Of a stretch of 64,000 nt of DNA, positions 1 through 11,640 are shown in pieces. Within the stretch, counting starts at the first letter, position 1, and each line of letters starts with the position of its first letter. The notes beneath the pieces were generated by a model. The model was not told where the DNA came from, did not search any database, and worked only from the letters and a program-made list of their open reading frames with translations. Source of the DNA: Rhyacichthys aspro (lineage: Eukaryota > Chordata > Actinopteri > Gobiiformes > Rhyacichthyidae); contig CM072154.1 in the NCBI GenBank assembly GCA_036850595.1, positions 11,105,330-11,169,329 of the forward strand. The letters are read 5' to 3'. The translations under genes were made by a program, and so were the position numbers.

Positions 1-72
1 AGTGTGTGCCTACATGATGTCAATGTCTCCGGTCTAGTCTCTTTTGCTCTTTGTTCCCTGCTTTGTCCTCAG

Positions 73-142
73 TTGTCCATCTACACCTCTCCACCTGGCC
101 CCATGAGTTTAACTGAGGTCAAAACTCTCTCCACCCTTGAAG
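73..142 (+). CDS. Possible internal exon of an unidentified upstream gene
   Basis: A 70-nt block is bounded by a strong acceptor (long pyrimidine tract ending TCCTCAG) and a strong donor (GAAG followed by GTAAGC). One frame is open and reads LSIYTSPPGPMSLTEV and onward; the other two frames contain stops. Because it ends in a donor, more exons should follow, but I found none before the opsin at 2431. Joining it to the opsin's first exon does not preserve the opsin frame. It may be an exon of a gene entering from the left, a 5' UTR exon of the opsin, or chance. I cannot name the protein. Confidence 0.3.
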
Positions 143-2430
143 GTAAGCAGCGTGGCAGAGTCTTCTGTTACTGAGAGACAATGGGAAAATTAGTATCATT
201 GATAAAAATGCATGTCTTAGAGAGCAATAATAGGTCTGAAATTATTTTCTAAATACATTTGTGTGAATGTGTCAATAATATTTATGTGTCTAATTCATAA
301 AAACTCAAAACGGATGGGGCTGGCTGTAGTAAAGATCAAAGGAAGGTGCAGCCAACAGTGAGATTAGTGATGTGATCATGGATCAGCCTCATGCTTTATT
401 TTTTGGTTAGGTTGTTGTTTTCTTGCAGTTGCTTTAATAATAATAATAATGATGTCAGAGGCAGATGTTTGACCTCAGTTTATGGCATAATAATGGCAGT
501 TTGCATTCAAGGGCAACAGATGTTACAGCCTGCAAATATGAATCCTGACGTATTAATCTGTGCTTTATTAATATTCGAGGTGAAAAAATATATATTGACA
601 GTGACAGATTGTGAAGCCAGACTATGTTCTGTAACTGTAAAAGATATTTTTTGTTTATGTTTGTTTATCAAATTAATTCACTGTCTTGTTCTCAGTCTTA
701 ATGTGGTTATGTAATATGTTTGTGACGGGGAAGCCGTTGTCGTAGAGTAATCATGACATGACTTACTGGGGTGGCAGAATTGTACCTATTTATTTATATA
801 TTTTGCATTATTCGCAGATGCCCTTCCCAAAGGCAAAAGCATAAACATTGCTGACAACCCACAAAACCCGATAAAGATAACACAAATACTACTGACGACT
901 ATCAGTGACAGATGAATTCATGATCAAATTATTCACTGAATAAACTGAATTAGTGTTGTAGGTAGCTGTTGTACTTAATGGTTTCAAACTTTCTCCTCCA
1001 TTTGCCTAATGTCATTCATTAGAGGCATTTCACAAATAACTTAAATCAATGTCCTAATTGTTTGTAACATAAACTGTTGAGAGTCTTCAGTACATTTTTT
1101 ATATGTATGTACATTACACATTTAAATCTCCAGAAACATTACATAAGAAATGTCACAGCCTGCCCTATTCACCAGCAAAATTCACTTGTCACTGTCAATC
1201 ACTTTCAAATGAAGAGGCAGTGACAGCACAGCACAAGAGACTAATGTCCACATCAATCTCTAAAAAGGACTCAAGGTTTTATGGGGATTTCCATGTGCTT
1301 TATATAAATACAAATGAATGTGATTTGATCAATGGAAGCCACAGACCTCCATAACATCAGTGGGTGCAACAACTCCTTACATTGTAACAACCAAGGGACA
1401 GCATTTCATAACGGTTCAATTTACTTTCATTTTCACCACCAAACTACCCACAACACCTGTCTATTTCACCTTTATAGATTAATTTGTGAGGTCAGATGCA
1501 AAAACAAGTCAAAGATTCAACTTGCCATTGCTGAGACAAGCATCCAGACTCTCAGACATTGTAATTGTCACTGCTCATTAGTTTATGCATGGGATTTGAC
1601 AAGGCTGACACATGCCTTTGAGCCACTGAAGGCCTTATCTTTTTTGACTACTACATTTTACGCTGACTGACAGTTTGCTGGCATTGCATGAATTGAGTGA
1701 TGACTTACTGTAGTTCTAGTAACACTGATTCTGTGTATTTAAATCGCTCGTATCGCTTTCTACACATGAAAAGCAGGAAGGGACACTGCAAGGATATATC
1801 TGCATCTACTAATAAATTATGTGTTCTTGACTCAATACAGTTTAAATTAAAAGTGGTCTCAAAAGTGGTCTTGCACTGACTGGACATTTCGTCATTCACT
1901 AGTGTGCTGTCTTGCATAGTAACGACGCTCTACTTTATCCCGAATGATTGCCTAAGTCCTTGAGAGCCAGTGTTGCCTCTGCATCAACTCCATCCAGTTG
2001 TGTATGAGGGTGGTAACTACTACGAGATATGTCCGGTTTTATGTCAGATGTTTTAAGTGAGACTCTAAGAAATGTCCATATTCACAGACATTAGTTGGAG
2101 GCAATCAGCAAACTCCACTCATTCATAAGACAGTCATGCAATCCGCTACCAAACAACATTTTTTTATCCTCAATCCCTCATTTTTTAAATCTGTTGTAAA
2201 TCCCAAACGAGACTTCTTTTTTTTTTTTCCATCTGTCATTCTTTGTGTAATCTCATGCATACATTGTTATTTTTATTTTAATAATAATTTGTATTACTCT
2301 GCTTCAACAAGCTGAGGCTGTAGACAAGGATATTCTTTATCTAAAATACAAGAAATAGTGTGGTCTATAAAACATATACACACAAAAGTCCATATTTCTT
2401 ACATTACTTACACATTTCTTCTCTTTATAG
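143..2430. other. Intergenic or intronic AT-rich DNA
   Basis: No recognisable coding exon, RNA gene or mobile element. Open frames here are short and lack splice signals or family resemblance. It should hold the opsin promoter and perhaps a 5' UTR exon: the opsin ATG at 2431 follows a pyrimidine-rich TTTATAG that looks like a splice acceptor, so transcription probably starts further upstream. Confidence 0.6.
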
Positions 2431-4085
2431 ATGGGGAATACCTCAGACACTTCTGCTGCATTTGTGTCCACCATCTCCACAGAATATGATATCCTCATGG
2501 GTTCAGTCTACAGTGTGTTTTGTAAGTCAAACAAAGTCACATAAAACAATCTTTCACTAAATGCCTGAAAGATAAAACCCTAAAAGACACCCCTCACTTT
2601 CTTTCAGGTGTACTGTCTCTCACAGGAAACTGCGTCCTTCTACTTGTTGCGTATCACAAGCGGTCAACCTTGAAGCCAGCAGAGTACTTCATCATTAATC
2701 TTGCTGTCAGCGACCTTGGGATGACACTATCTTTATTCCCATTGGCTATATCTTCTTCTTTTTCACATAGGTGTATATTACTTAGCACTCTTTTATTCCT
2801 CTGTGAACTTTATTTTTCAAGTTTCATTTTAAAATCATGTGTCTCTTCACAGATGGCCGTTTGGTGAAATTGTTTGTCAGCTTTACGCAGTGTGTGGAGT
2901 ACTATTTGGCCTGTGTAGCTTAACCACCCTTACAACACTGTCCTCTGTTTGTTGCCTTAAAGTCTGCTTCCCTAACTATGGTGAGGGAATAATAAAACCA
3001 ACAGCCTAACTCAAGATCATTGAGGTGTTTGAAGATATGATCCAAATGCTTATGTATGACTACATTACTGAATTCAATCTGGTTATGTCTCATGTTTCAT
3101 CAGGCAATAAGTTCTCCTCATCTCATTCCTACCTCCTGGTGGCTGCAGTGTGGTGTTACGCCTCCTTTTTTGCCGTCGGGCCCCTGGCACAGTGGGGACA
3201 CTACGGCCCCGAACCTTATGGCACAGCTTGCTGCATTGACTGGCACGCTCCCAATCATGAGCTTTCATCTTTGTCTTATATTGTGTGCCTTTTTATCTTT
3301 TGCTATGTGTTGCCCTGCACCATCATATTTCTCTCCTACACTTTCATTCTGCTGACAGTGCGAGGGTCACGTCAAGCCATCCAGCAGCATGTGTCACCAC
3401 AGACAAAGACTGCCAACGCACACGCCCTAATTATCAAGGTCAGAGAACATAACTTCAAGTATAAGAAAGTTTAGTCAAGTATAAGAAAAGAAAAAATAAC
3501 ATTAGTCTTTTGCATGCTGTCACTGTGTATTTAAACTGACCAATAAAATTGTATTTTTTGTATACATGTGTGTAAAATGTTGTGAATACATGTCTCTTTC
3601 AGCTCTCAGTGGCAGTATGTATTGGTTTCCTTTGTGCGTGGACCCCATACGCAGCTGTGGCCATGTGGGCTGCATTTGGAGATGCCCTTCAGGTTCCACC
3701 CACTGCATTTGCCCTGGCTGCTGTGTTTGCCAAGTCTTCTACAATCTACAACCCTATGGTGTACCTGCTCTGTAAGCGCAATTTTCGGGAGTGTCTGTAC
3801 AGGGACAAATCTATAATACGCCTGAGGATTTCTGGAGGAAGCCCACAATCAGATCCAAAAGGACATTTGGGATGCACTTCCCACCGCAACAAGGACACAA
3901 GTCTCTCTACGCGCTTCTCAAATGGACAGCAGGAGAGCTATGGGGTGTGCCTGCACAGCACTGACGATGCAACTCTAGGCCATGTGACAACACCCCAAAG
4001 AACTGCCTGCATCTTCACGGGATCTACCTACACAGAGGTGACAGTGAACCAGATTTCAAAATTACCACAGGGTGACTTTCTCTGA
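2431..4085 (+). CDS. Neuropsin-group non-visual opsin (OPN5/6/8/9 type)
   Basis: A seven-helix light-receptor protein of the plasma membrane that should bind retinal. Five exons: 2431-2521, 2608-2770, 2853-2980, 3104-3438, 3603-4085; 399 residues. The retinal-binding lysine is K283 in VFAKSSTIYNP, followed by the NPMVY form of NPxxY. C93 and the cysteine in GTACCIDW give the usual disulfide; the glutamate in GPEPYG sits at rhodopsin position 181, the ancestral counterion, and position 113 is tyrosine. The E/DRY triad after helix 3 is replaced by VCC (residues 117-119). The C-terminal tail is long and rich in Ser and Thr. An AATAAA lies about 20 bases after the stop, with further possible signals downstream. 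The exact subfamily (opn6, opn8 or opn9) is unresolved, so no symbol is given. Confidence 0.9.
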
Positions 4086-6729
4086 CGGTACAACAACAAG
4101 TACAATAAAGCAACAAAGATGAGACAGGAGCTCACAATGAGCCGAGATGAACAACGTGTGAACAACAGGATACAATAAGGCACATTTAACAGTGCAATGA
4201 GCAACTGATGCAAAAATATCCACCAAAAGCATTTAGATGCTTCAGACTGTACAGCCTCTTTCAAATGAGCTATATGTACCAAGCGATGGTTTTGTTATAG
4301 TATTGTATTAAAGTATATAGTATAAACGTATTTATAGTAAAGCATATAGTAGCTGAGGATAACGAACTTAACGAAGAAAATTACAGGTGGATTTGTCTGA
4401 ATTTTGTCAGATGAGAAGAGCTCTGGTCCCAGCAACAAATTATATGATTTTGGAAAAATACAAATAATACACTACAAATACGGGGCTAAGCTGTCATGAG
4501 TTTGGCAAATTTAGGACAGTCTTTAGTGTAGAGCTGTTCAGGTTAACATGCAAAAATTGAATTATAAAAGTGACTTTTAGCAAGCATGTGTTGACTGAGT
4601 TACGTATGTAAATAGAGATGTCTTTATTTGGAATTTTATAATTTAATGGCCTGATATTGCTGAGATTTGTTTTACTTTTAAATTATAGTCAGAAGTCTAG
4701 AAATTAAAATATATTCATGACCATAATTCACTGTGATTCTGACCAGTTTTCTGGTGGTTTTCTTATGAGACATAAGATGTATTTAAATGTTCTACTTTTA
4801 CACTGTGATGCTTTGTGATTATTTTACTCTTTTAGTTAAATTCACTCTCAATTGCTTAACATTTTGGCCCAACATTGTTTTTCTGTGTTGAAACATTCAA
4901 ACAGAATGCATACTTGTTTGTCTTAATCTTGTGATTATTTGCTCATTTATGGCCATTTTAATTTTCAGTTTAGAAAATTAAAATTATTTTACTGGTGTCC
5001 ACTCCCCCATTTCCTTTCTCCGTATTCAGTCTCTATCAAACAGGTAAAAGGTCAAAGTAAAAAAGAATCATAGTAATGGACGTGTTGAGAAAATCAAGTT
5101 GCAATATCTAACAGGATTGCACAATGTTAAACCTCTCTCAAACAGATGGCATGCATTTAATTTTCCTTCCCCTCTGTTTAATTATTTGCTAAAGTAGTCA
5201 GTTTTCCTTAGACTTGGGATTAAATTCACAAGAAATCTAATTTATGCAGAGATGAAAATTGACAAACCAACATATTCTTATCTAAATACATTACATAGAA
5301 ATGAGAGAAGCCAATCTTTTGAAGATATTTGTATTTGTTTATTTGCACAATAAAAACAATTTGACAATATTAAAACAGTTCATAAATAGATATGCGGGAG
5401 AATGCCAAAAAACCCTCAAGGGGGCTTAAAAAGTGGCAATCTCCAAAGGGTAACACATTTTATCTAAAAAATATTACAGATCTAGTAAAACAATATACAC
5501 GTACAATAATCTACAGAGTAATTTCATTGTCTCCATCATAGAAGTATAAAAAACATCAATAAGTAAAATAGCTGTACAAAGGTATTTTACTATATATTAT
5601 CTACACTATCTATAATATATAATGAAACCAGGTCAAAGAGATATACCATATGGAAAGTTTGAATTATTCCAGAGATTTAGATCATTCATTTGGATGTACA
5701 ACACTATCAAGCAAGTCAAACATTAGAGACTTGGTAAGCCGAGTTGCTGAGTTTACATTTGAACGGTCCTGATGCCAGTCTATGGCTGATGTCCTGACGC
5801 CCTCTAGTGTATTTTAGTGTTAAAACAATGGTGTCAAACTAAAGACTGTTACTTCTTAAGAGACATCATTAAACACACATTTTCCTCAGTTACCTCATTT
5901 AAGCATTAAGTGTTAAGTGCTAATTTGATGAGGTCATGCTTACGTACAGCTCACACAAGTAGGTCTTATCAGCGAAGAGAAACACCTTTGCAGCATTTCA
6001 GGAACTAAATTTAGCCTGGACTTCACATAGGACCGTGGCTGTATCTTCAACCCCGTCTGTAGGGACAAAAATAGCATAATCATGTATTTGAACAAATCTG
6101 ATAATATCTTTACTCGGTAAAATGTGAACATATGACATCCTCCTGGAGTTTGTGATGTTGCGTTGAAGGTAAGGGAGACAAACGTGGCATTGTTTTGTTG
6201 CAACTAAACATTACATATATTAACTTACCTGAAGAAATCACAAAATTTGGGCAAATGTGTATGTTTGTCTTGAGTTAATAATTTACTGTAAAAACAACCC
6301 AAAAAACAACAACTTCTAAGTCAAGAGGCTGATTTGAGGAATTAAAGTTGAAGTCTCGCGCGTGTAGTGACGTCAGGAGTGTCAAAAGGCGGTTGTTTCA
6401 AATTAAGGTACGATTAAACCTGCTGTTGTTCGCTATTAATGAAGTTACATAATAATTAAAACGCAACCATTTGTAATTTCTTATAGATTCTAAATTGAGA
6501 AGAGATGTAAAATTCTGAGATAGTATTTTTGAAAACTAAGGCCACTCTTTACTATAAGTCATTGTGTTAAGCTAACTATTAGCAGACATGGAAGATCCAA
6601 GCTAACCGTTAGCATTAATTTTAGTCTTTTCCGTTAACAGGAAATGGTTAAAAAAAAAGATAATGTTAAAATGCGCAAATCAGTTTATATTCTCTAAACT
6701 TTTTTGTGTTTGTCAGAAATGACTTAAAC
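4086..6729. other. Opsin 3' flank and rad21l1 5' flank
   Basis: The left part is AT-rich and holds the opsin 3' UTR. Around 5330-5560 is an unrecognised stretch that could be the end of an old transposable element. Near 6225 and 6060 the minus strand has a donor (TTCAG/GTAAGT) and an acceptor (CCTACAG), which could form a short divergent transcript sharing the rad21l1 promoter; its reading frames (for example GVEDTATVLCEVQAKFSS then stop) match nothing I know. The rad21l1 coding exon begins after an acceptor at 6715-6716, so a 5' UTR exon must lie upstream, perhaps ending at the donor near 6407. Confidence 0.5.
6368..6375. promoter_or_regulatory. Full palindromic CRE (TGACGTCA) upstream of rad21l1
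   Basis: A perfect 8-bp cAMP-response element lies in a short CpG-containing stretch (TCTCGCGCG just before it) about 360 bp upstream of the rad21l1 start codon. CREB/CREM-type sites are typical of promoters active in male germ cells, which fits a meiotic cohesin gene. Function is inferred from the motif and its position only. Confidence 0.5.
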
Positions 6730-9700
6730 ATGATGTTCTATACTCAACTATTCACCTCCAAGAAGGGTCCTCTTGCTAAAATTTGGTTAGCAGCCCACTG
6801 GGAAAGAAAACTCACAAAAGCCCATGTCTTTGAGTGTAATTTAGAAAACACTGTCAAAGATATAATATCCCCAAAGGTAAGCGGTAAACAAATGAACTCT
6901 TGACTGAGTCAGTAAATATGATAATGCTGTAGTTTGTAGTAGGCTTATATGGATTTTTTTCTAGATGAAAATAGGTTTGCGGACATCAGGTCACCTGCTT
7001 CTTGGAGTGGTGCGGATATACTCCAGAAAAGCTAAATACCTCCTTGAAGACTGCGGTGATGCCTTGGTTAAAATTAAAATGGCATTTAGACCAGGTAAGT
7101 TTATATAGCTTTTGTTTTGTTTTTTTAAATGGCACAAGGTTGAGGATAAAAAATATGAAGCAATGACAACTTACACAACCATTAGAGGGTACATTTCTGT
7201 TAGTTGTTTCCTGTTTTGTTTCCATCTTTTATCAACACTCCAGGTCAGACTGATCTGCCTGCGGAGGGACTTGAGGCCACAGTAAAAGCAATTACTCTGA
7301 TTGAAGATTTTACAGATTTTGATGCCCAGCTGCCAGACCCAAGGTGCCAGTGTCTTACACAAAACTTGTGACTGAACTGCTTTTATGCATTAATTGTTAC
7401 CAAACAACAGTTTAAACCTAAAGCCTGGTCTTGTGTTTACATAGTATCTTTGTCTTTTTATTTCACAATCAGTAACATTGATGTAGTGGATCATTTTTCA
7501 CTGAATCAGTGTCGAACAGAGGAAATAACTCTAAAAGAGGATTTCGGTAACAGCTTATTGATCTTTTCAGACCTTGGTAAGAACCTGCAAAATTACATTT
7601 TTTGTTAGATTTTGTGACATATCTGGCAAACCCTTAATCTTATTCTTGTTTTTGGGTTGTTTTTTCAGAGACTCAGAGCAACCATCCTGGCCTGCTGGAT
7701 GTGAGCTTTCAGAGCTTAACTCAACAACAAGATACATTTGGGGATGAGGACAAAGGATATGATTTACTTGGTATTATAGTATTTGGCAATAGCTTTTATC
7801 ACTTACCAAACACTTGTATTCTTCTCGATTATGTTCGTGTTCTGTTTTGTTTTGTGGCAATGTTGCAGACTTTCTTACAAACTCAAGTGAGCGAGACTCT
7901 GCAGATCTTATCCCAGAGGAGCCTCAAAATGAAAATGAAGACTCTTCTTCATCAAATCAACAAGGTAACAAGTTTTACCTAACTAATGATTTAATGGTGT
8001 GTATATAAAACAACCAGGGTAGCTTAGTTTTTGTCCTATTTGATCTGATTTTTTTTTTTCAAAAGATGCTGTTACAGGGGATCCAGCAGAAGCAGAGCCA
8101 TCAACAGTAAACGTTACCCTGCTAGCTAACGAGGAAGAGGCCTTTGCCCTTGAACCTGTGCCAATCACACGTATGTATGAGCGAGAGATTTTGCTTTAAG
8201 CTAAAAGTGATGCCAGATTACAAAATGAATTGTTAAGCCTTGTGTTTTTTTTATTCAGCTACTTTAGAGAGAAGGAAAGGGACAAGAAAACGAAAGCTGA
8301 TTGTTGACCAGGCAACGGTGTTAACCAATGAAGCCATCAGAGAGCAACTTGCTGACTACTCTGATCTGATTGCCCCTTTAGACATGGCCCCACCCACCCG
8401 TGAGCTCATGCAGTGGAAGGAAAGTGGAGTTGTAGACAAACTGTTTGCACAGCCCTGTTCCAGTGTAATTACTCTGGAAATTAAAGAGGTTAAAATATAT
8501 TGCTCTTGTTACAAACAATTAGATTGAGAAATACAATTAGTATTTAATAGTAGTAAAGTGTTTTTGTTTTTGTTTGCCTCCACAGCTTTTTGCTAAAAGT
8601 ATTTTTAAGACAAAATATTACAGTGTGCCTGAGGATACTGAAGTCTTACGACAGGATGGAGAAGAGAGTAAGCATATCTAAGCCTCAAAGTGAACAACTG
8701 AAATATCTTTAATTGATTAAGTCCAAAGTGGTATTGCTCTGGCATGTAGGTTTTTTAGAGCAACATTTATAACTCATAAAATGTCTCTCAAACGCAAATC
8801 CATAAAAATATGATCTGACCTTCAATTTTATATTATGAAATGAAATGTAAATATGATCAGAGCCCAATAAAAAAAAAAAAAAATTTTCTTATCTCTCATA
8901 GCTCAGAGGGACATGAGTTCCATCAACACTGAGAGCTTCAGAGTCGTAGACTCAACAATTGAACCTGAAAAAACACACAACATGGCCCTGACTGTTCTTG
9001 ATCAGATGGTTGACAACCAACGAGAGAATAATTCAGAACGTGAACAAGTTGAGCTTTTTCTTTTTCTTTTGATGTGTGAATTAGCCTTAAGCTTGTTGAT
9101 ACCATTTTTGTCATTCTTTGTTTTGTTTTGTTTGGTTTTTTTTTTTTGTTTAATTTCTATGTGTAGATTGAAAACAGGTCAGATCTGACTCACCCTGAGC
9201 TTCCTTCAGAAGATTCTATGTTTGTCCAGCAGTCTCTTGTGGAACAAGACTCTCTATCCACATCTGTTCATACTCAGGTGGATGTCTAAACACACGCAGT
9301 TATAAATATACTGAGGGTTTGGGAATTCTTTGAAATGAAGATTGGATTGTTCAGTAGGCAAGCTATTAATGTTGGACAGATGGTGACTTGGTGAGGTGCC
9401 CAGCAACCTTGAAATACAGTTTTCTTTTCATGTAGTCTATGCTGGATAGCCAGGACTTTGGAGAGAGAAGAATAATCAGACAAGCACAGAGGCTTCTTTG
9501 CACTTTAAAAGTATGTGATTTCTTATCCCCATGTCATATAAATATAATTAGCATAAATGTATCTGAGAAGTGTATTTGTGTGTTTGGCAGAGCCAGAGCA
9601 ACAGCGAGCTCACCTTTAGCCTGAGGGCACTTTGTGAAGGGAAAACTCGCTCTCTGGCTGCCACCAATTTCTTCTGTTTCCTGGTTTTGAAGAAACTGCA

Positions 9701-9773
9701 AGCACTTCACCTGCAACAGAGCGCACCTTATGAGGACATCCTTGCCACACCTGGTCCCAACTTCTATGATTAA
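6730..9773 (+). CDS. rad21l1: RAD21-like 1, meiotic cohesin kleisin
   Basis: Kleisin subunit that closes the SMC1-SMC3 cohesin ring on meiotic chromosomes in the nucleus. Thirteen exons: 6730-6876, 6965-7094, 7244-7343, 7473-7576, 7669-7770, 7869-7964, 8066-8170, 8259-8488, 8586-8667, 8902-9047, 9167-9277, 9436-9510, 9591-9773; 536 residues, close to mammalian RAD21L1. The N-terminal kleisin domain shows MFYTQLFTSKKGPLAKIWL and IGLRTSGHLLLGVVRIYSRK. The middle RKRKLIVDQ and APPTRELMQWKESG blocks are family hallmarks. The C-terminal winged helix ends EDILATPGPNFYD. It matches RAD21L1 more closely than REC8 or RAD21. The frame begins ATG ATG; family members start MFY, so initiation at 6733 is equally possible. 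snph follows on the same strand, as in human 20p13. Confidence 0.95.
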
Positions 9774-11640
9774 ACTGAAAACTATGTCAGAAAAGTGTAA
9801 CTTAAGTTACAGGTCAGAATTGACTCCATTATTTGCCCTCAAGAACAGGTGACACAGAGGTTTATTTTGTCTGAATTTGTCAGATAATGAAAAGAGTTGT
9901 CATGTCAGTATTTGTATATGTGTATATTTGCTTGTTTCGGGTACATAACATCAAAATATACTTAAAACTCTACAAATTTTATCCATTTTAGTATTTAAAT
10001 GTTGGCGTATAAATTAATATAAACTTCACTGATTTATGTTCTGGACAGTTGTTCTGTATTGGTTTTAGTAATTTAACTACTAGGCCTGTTAACATTATTG
10101 AACCATTGAATAGTCACGATTAGTTAGATTATCAGCAGACCTTTCTGAAGCATTAAATGTATACTTTGTGTTAAGTTCTTTGTGAAGAGTTTGTTCTGTA
10201 CTATTAAAACGTGTGCACGAAACTGTCCCTGCGTTGTGAGTGCGAATGAATTATGAGGAAACTATAGATGGTTGAAGATAGTTAACGCTGAATGTTGCAC
10301 TGTCGCTTTAAGAAGCCACAGTGCAGCAGACGCAGTTGCCTCATTTCATCTGCGGGCTTCATGGCTGCGGGATGGACTCTCGTCAGCAGCAGCATCTTCT
10401 CTTACCGATGCCACCAAGGACTCTTCAGTCAAGTCTGGCAAAATGCGAAGCTCGTCCACAAGGCAAAACTTCTACCTGGAAAAATGGTAGTGTAAAATGT
10501 TCCTTTTGGTGCGTTTTCAGCGACCAGCTTTGATTTGTTATTCAAATGGACCCGGCGTACCTTTGACAAAAAATATAGGACACATTTGGGGCGCAAGTCA
10601 GACAGTTCTGGGTATTTTTTTTATTTTATTATTTTTAATGAAAGGCATTTGCTGTCCCGTTACATGTCTTCTATTTAGGGAAAACGCTTATAGTTGTAAA
10701 ACTGTTGTCTTGGGTTGCTTTAATGACTATTACACAGATTCTGTTGGCTTATCTAACACTACACAGGTAACTCGTGGACAAACCACCACGAAATGATGCC
10801 ATGGCGATTATTTTCGAGGACAAAACATCCCACTATTTGAGTCTTTTGATATTTACATCGAACAGGACCCTTTGTACTCATCTCTCAATACTTAAATATG
10901 AGTTGTATCCATAGTTATGTTGATGCCCGCCTCCTCCGTAAACATTGACAGTCACACTTACGTAACATGACTGCGTATTTCTCACTAATAACGCAGGCCT
11001 ACTTGACACTTGTTGCGCAAACAGGGGACAGAGGGGGAGGCGACATTTACTGTCTCATTGTCCTAGAATTTATATTTAGGACTTACGGGGCGCGTCACTG
11101 TCTCACACTCGGCTCTTCGTGCTGTGAGGGTGTTATTGTAACGGTAGCTCTCCTCATTGGGCCATCTTTTATGTGTAGGTCTGGTCTACAACAGTAGTTT
11201 GTATGTCGCTGCGCTTTGAAAGAGTAATAAGAACATTTTGTTCTCAGATTACATTTTAGTGGTGGCTTTACGAGATATGGCGTTGAATAACTATATGCTG
11301 CCTTAACACAGTGAAAGAAAAAGGCCGATTATGTTCATCACAGACTGTCTTGATTCACTGTGCTGGCTTTGTGGCAGCAGAGAAAGGCTTTACTTTGTTC
11401 TCCACAATACTGTTTTTATTTGCATTTGATTAAGTAGCCTACACAGTTAGACTGAACACAACCATTTCACATATTTTAAACAAATTTGTTCTTTCATTTT
11501 TATCTCTTTGTGAAAAGAATTAAGCTTTAGGTATAAACAGTGTGTGTTTTCTTTACCACTTGAGGCAGATTGGCTTTGAGGGCTCCTAGCACCCCTCTCT
11601 AGAGACAGGGGAGGACAGATTCAGTGTCCCAGACTCATCA
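9774..11640. other. rad21l1 3' flank and probable snph 5' region
   Basis: An ATTAAA near 10202 is a candidate poly(A) signal for rad21l1. The 10,930-11,150 part is locally richer in CpG and G+C and could be the snph promoter. A pyrimidine-rich stretch lies just upstream of the snph start exon. The open frames at 10,272-10,800 have no family resemblance and no confirming splice sites. Confidence 0.45.

Noticed and set aside
5940..6203. Minus-strand 87-codon frame upstream of rad21l1
   Set aside because: The frame crosses likely intron sequence and resembles no protein; kept only as a possible divergent transcript in the gap entry.
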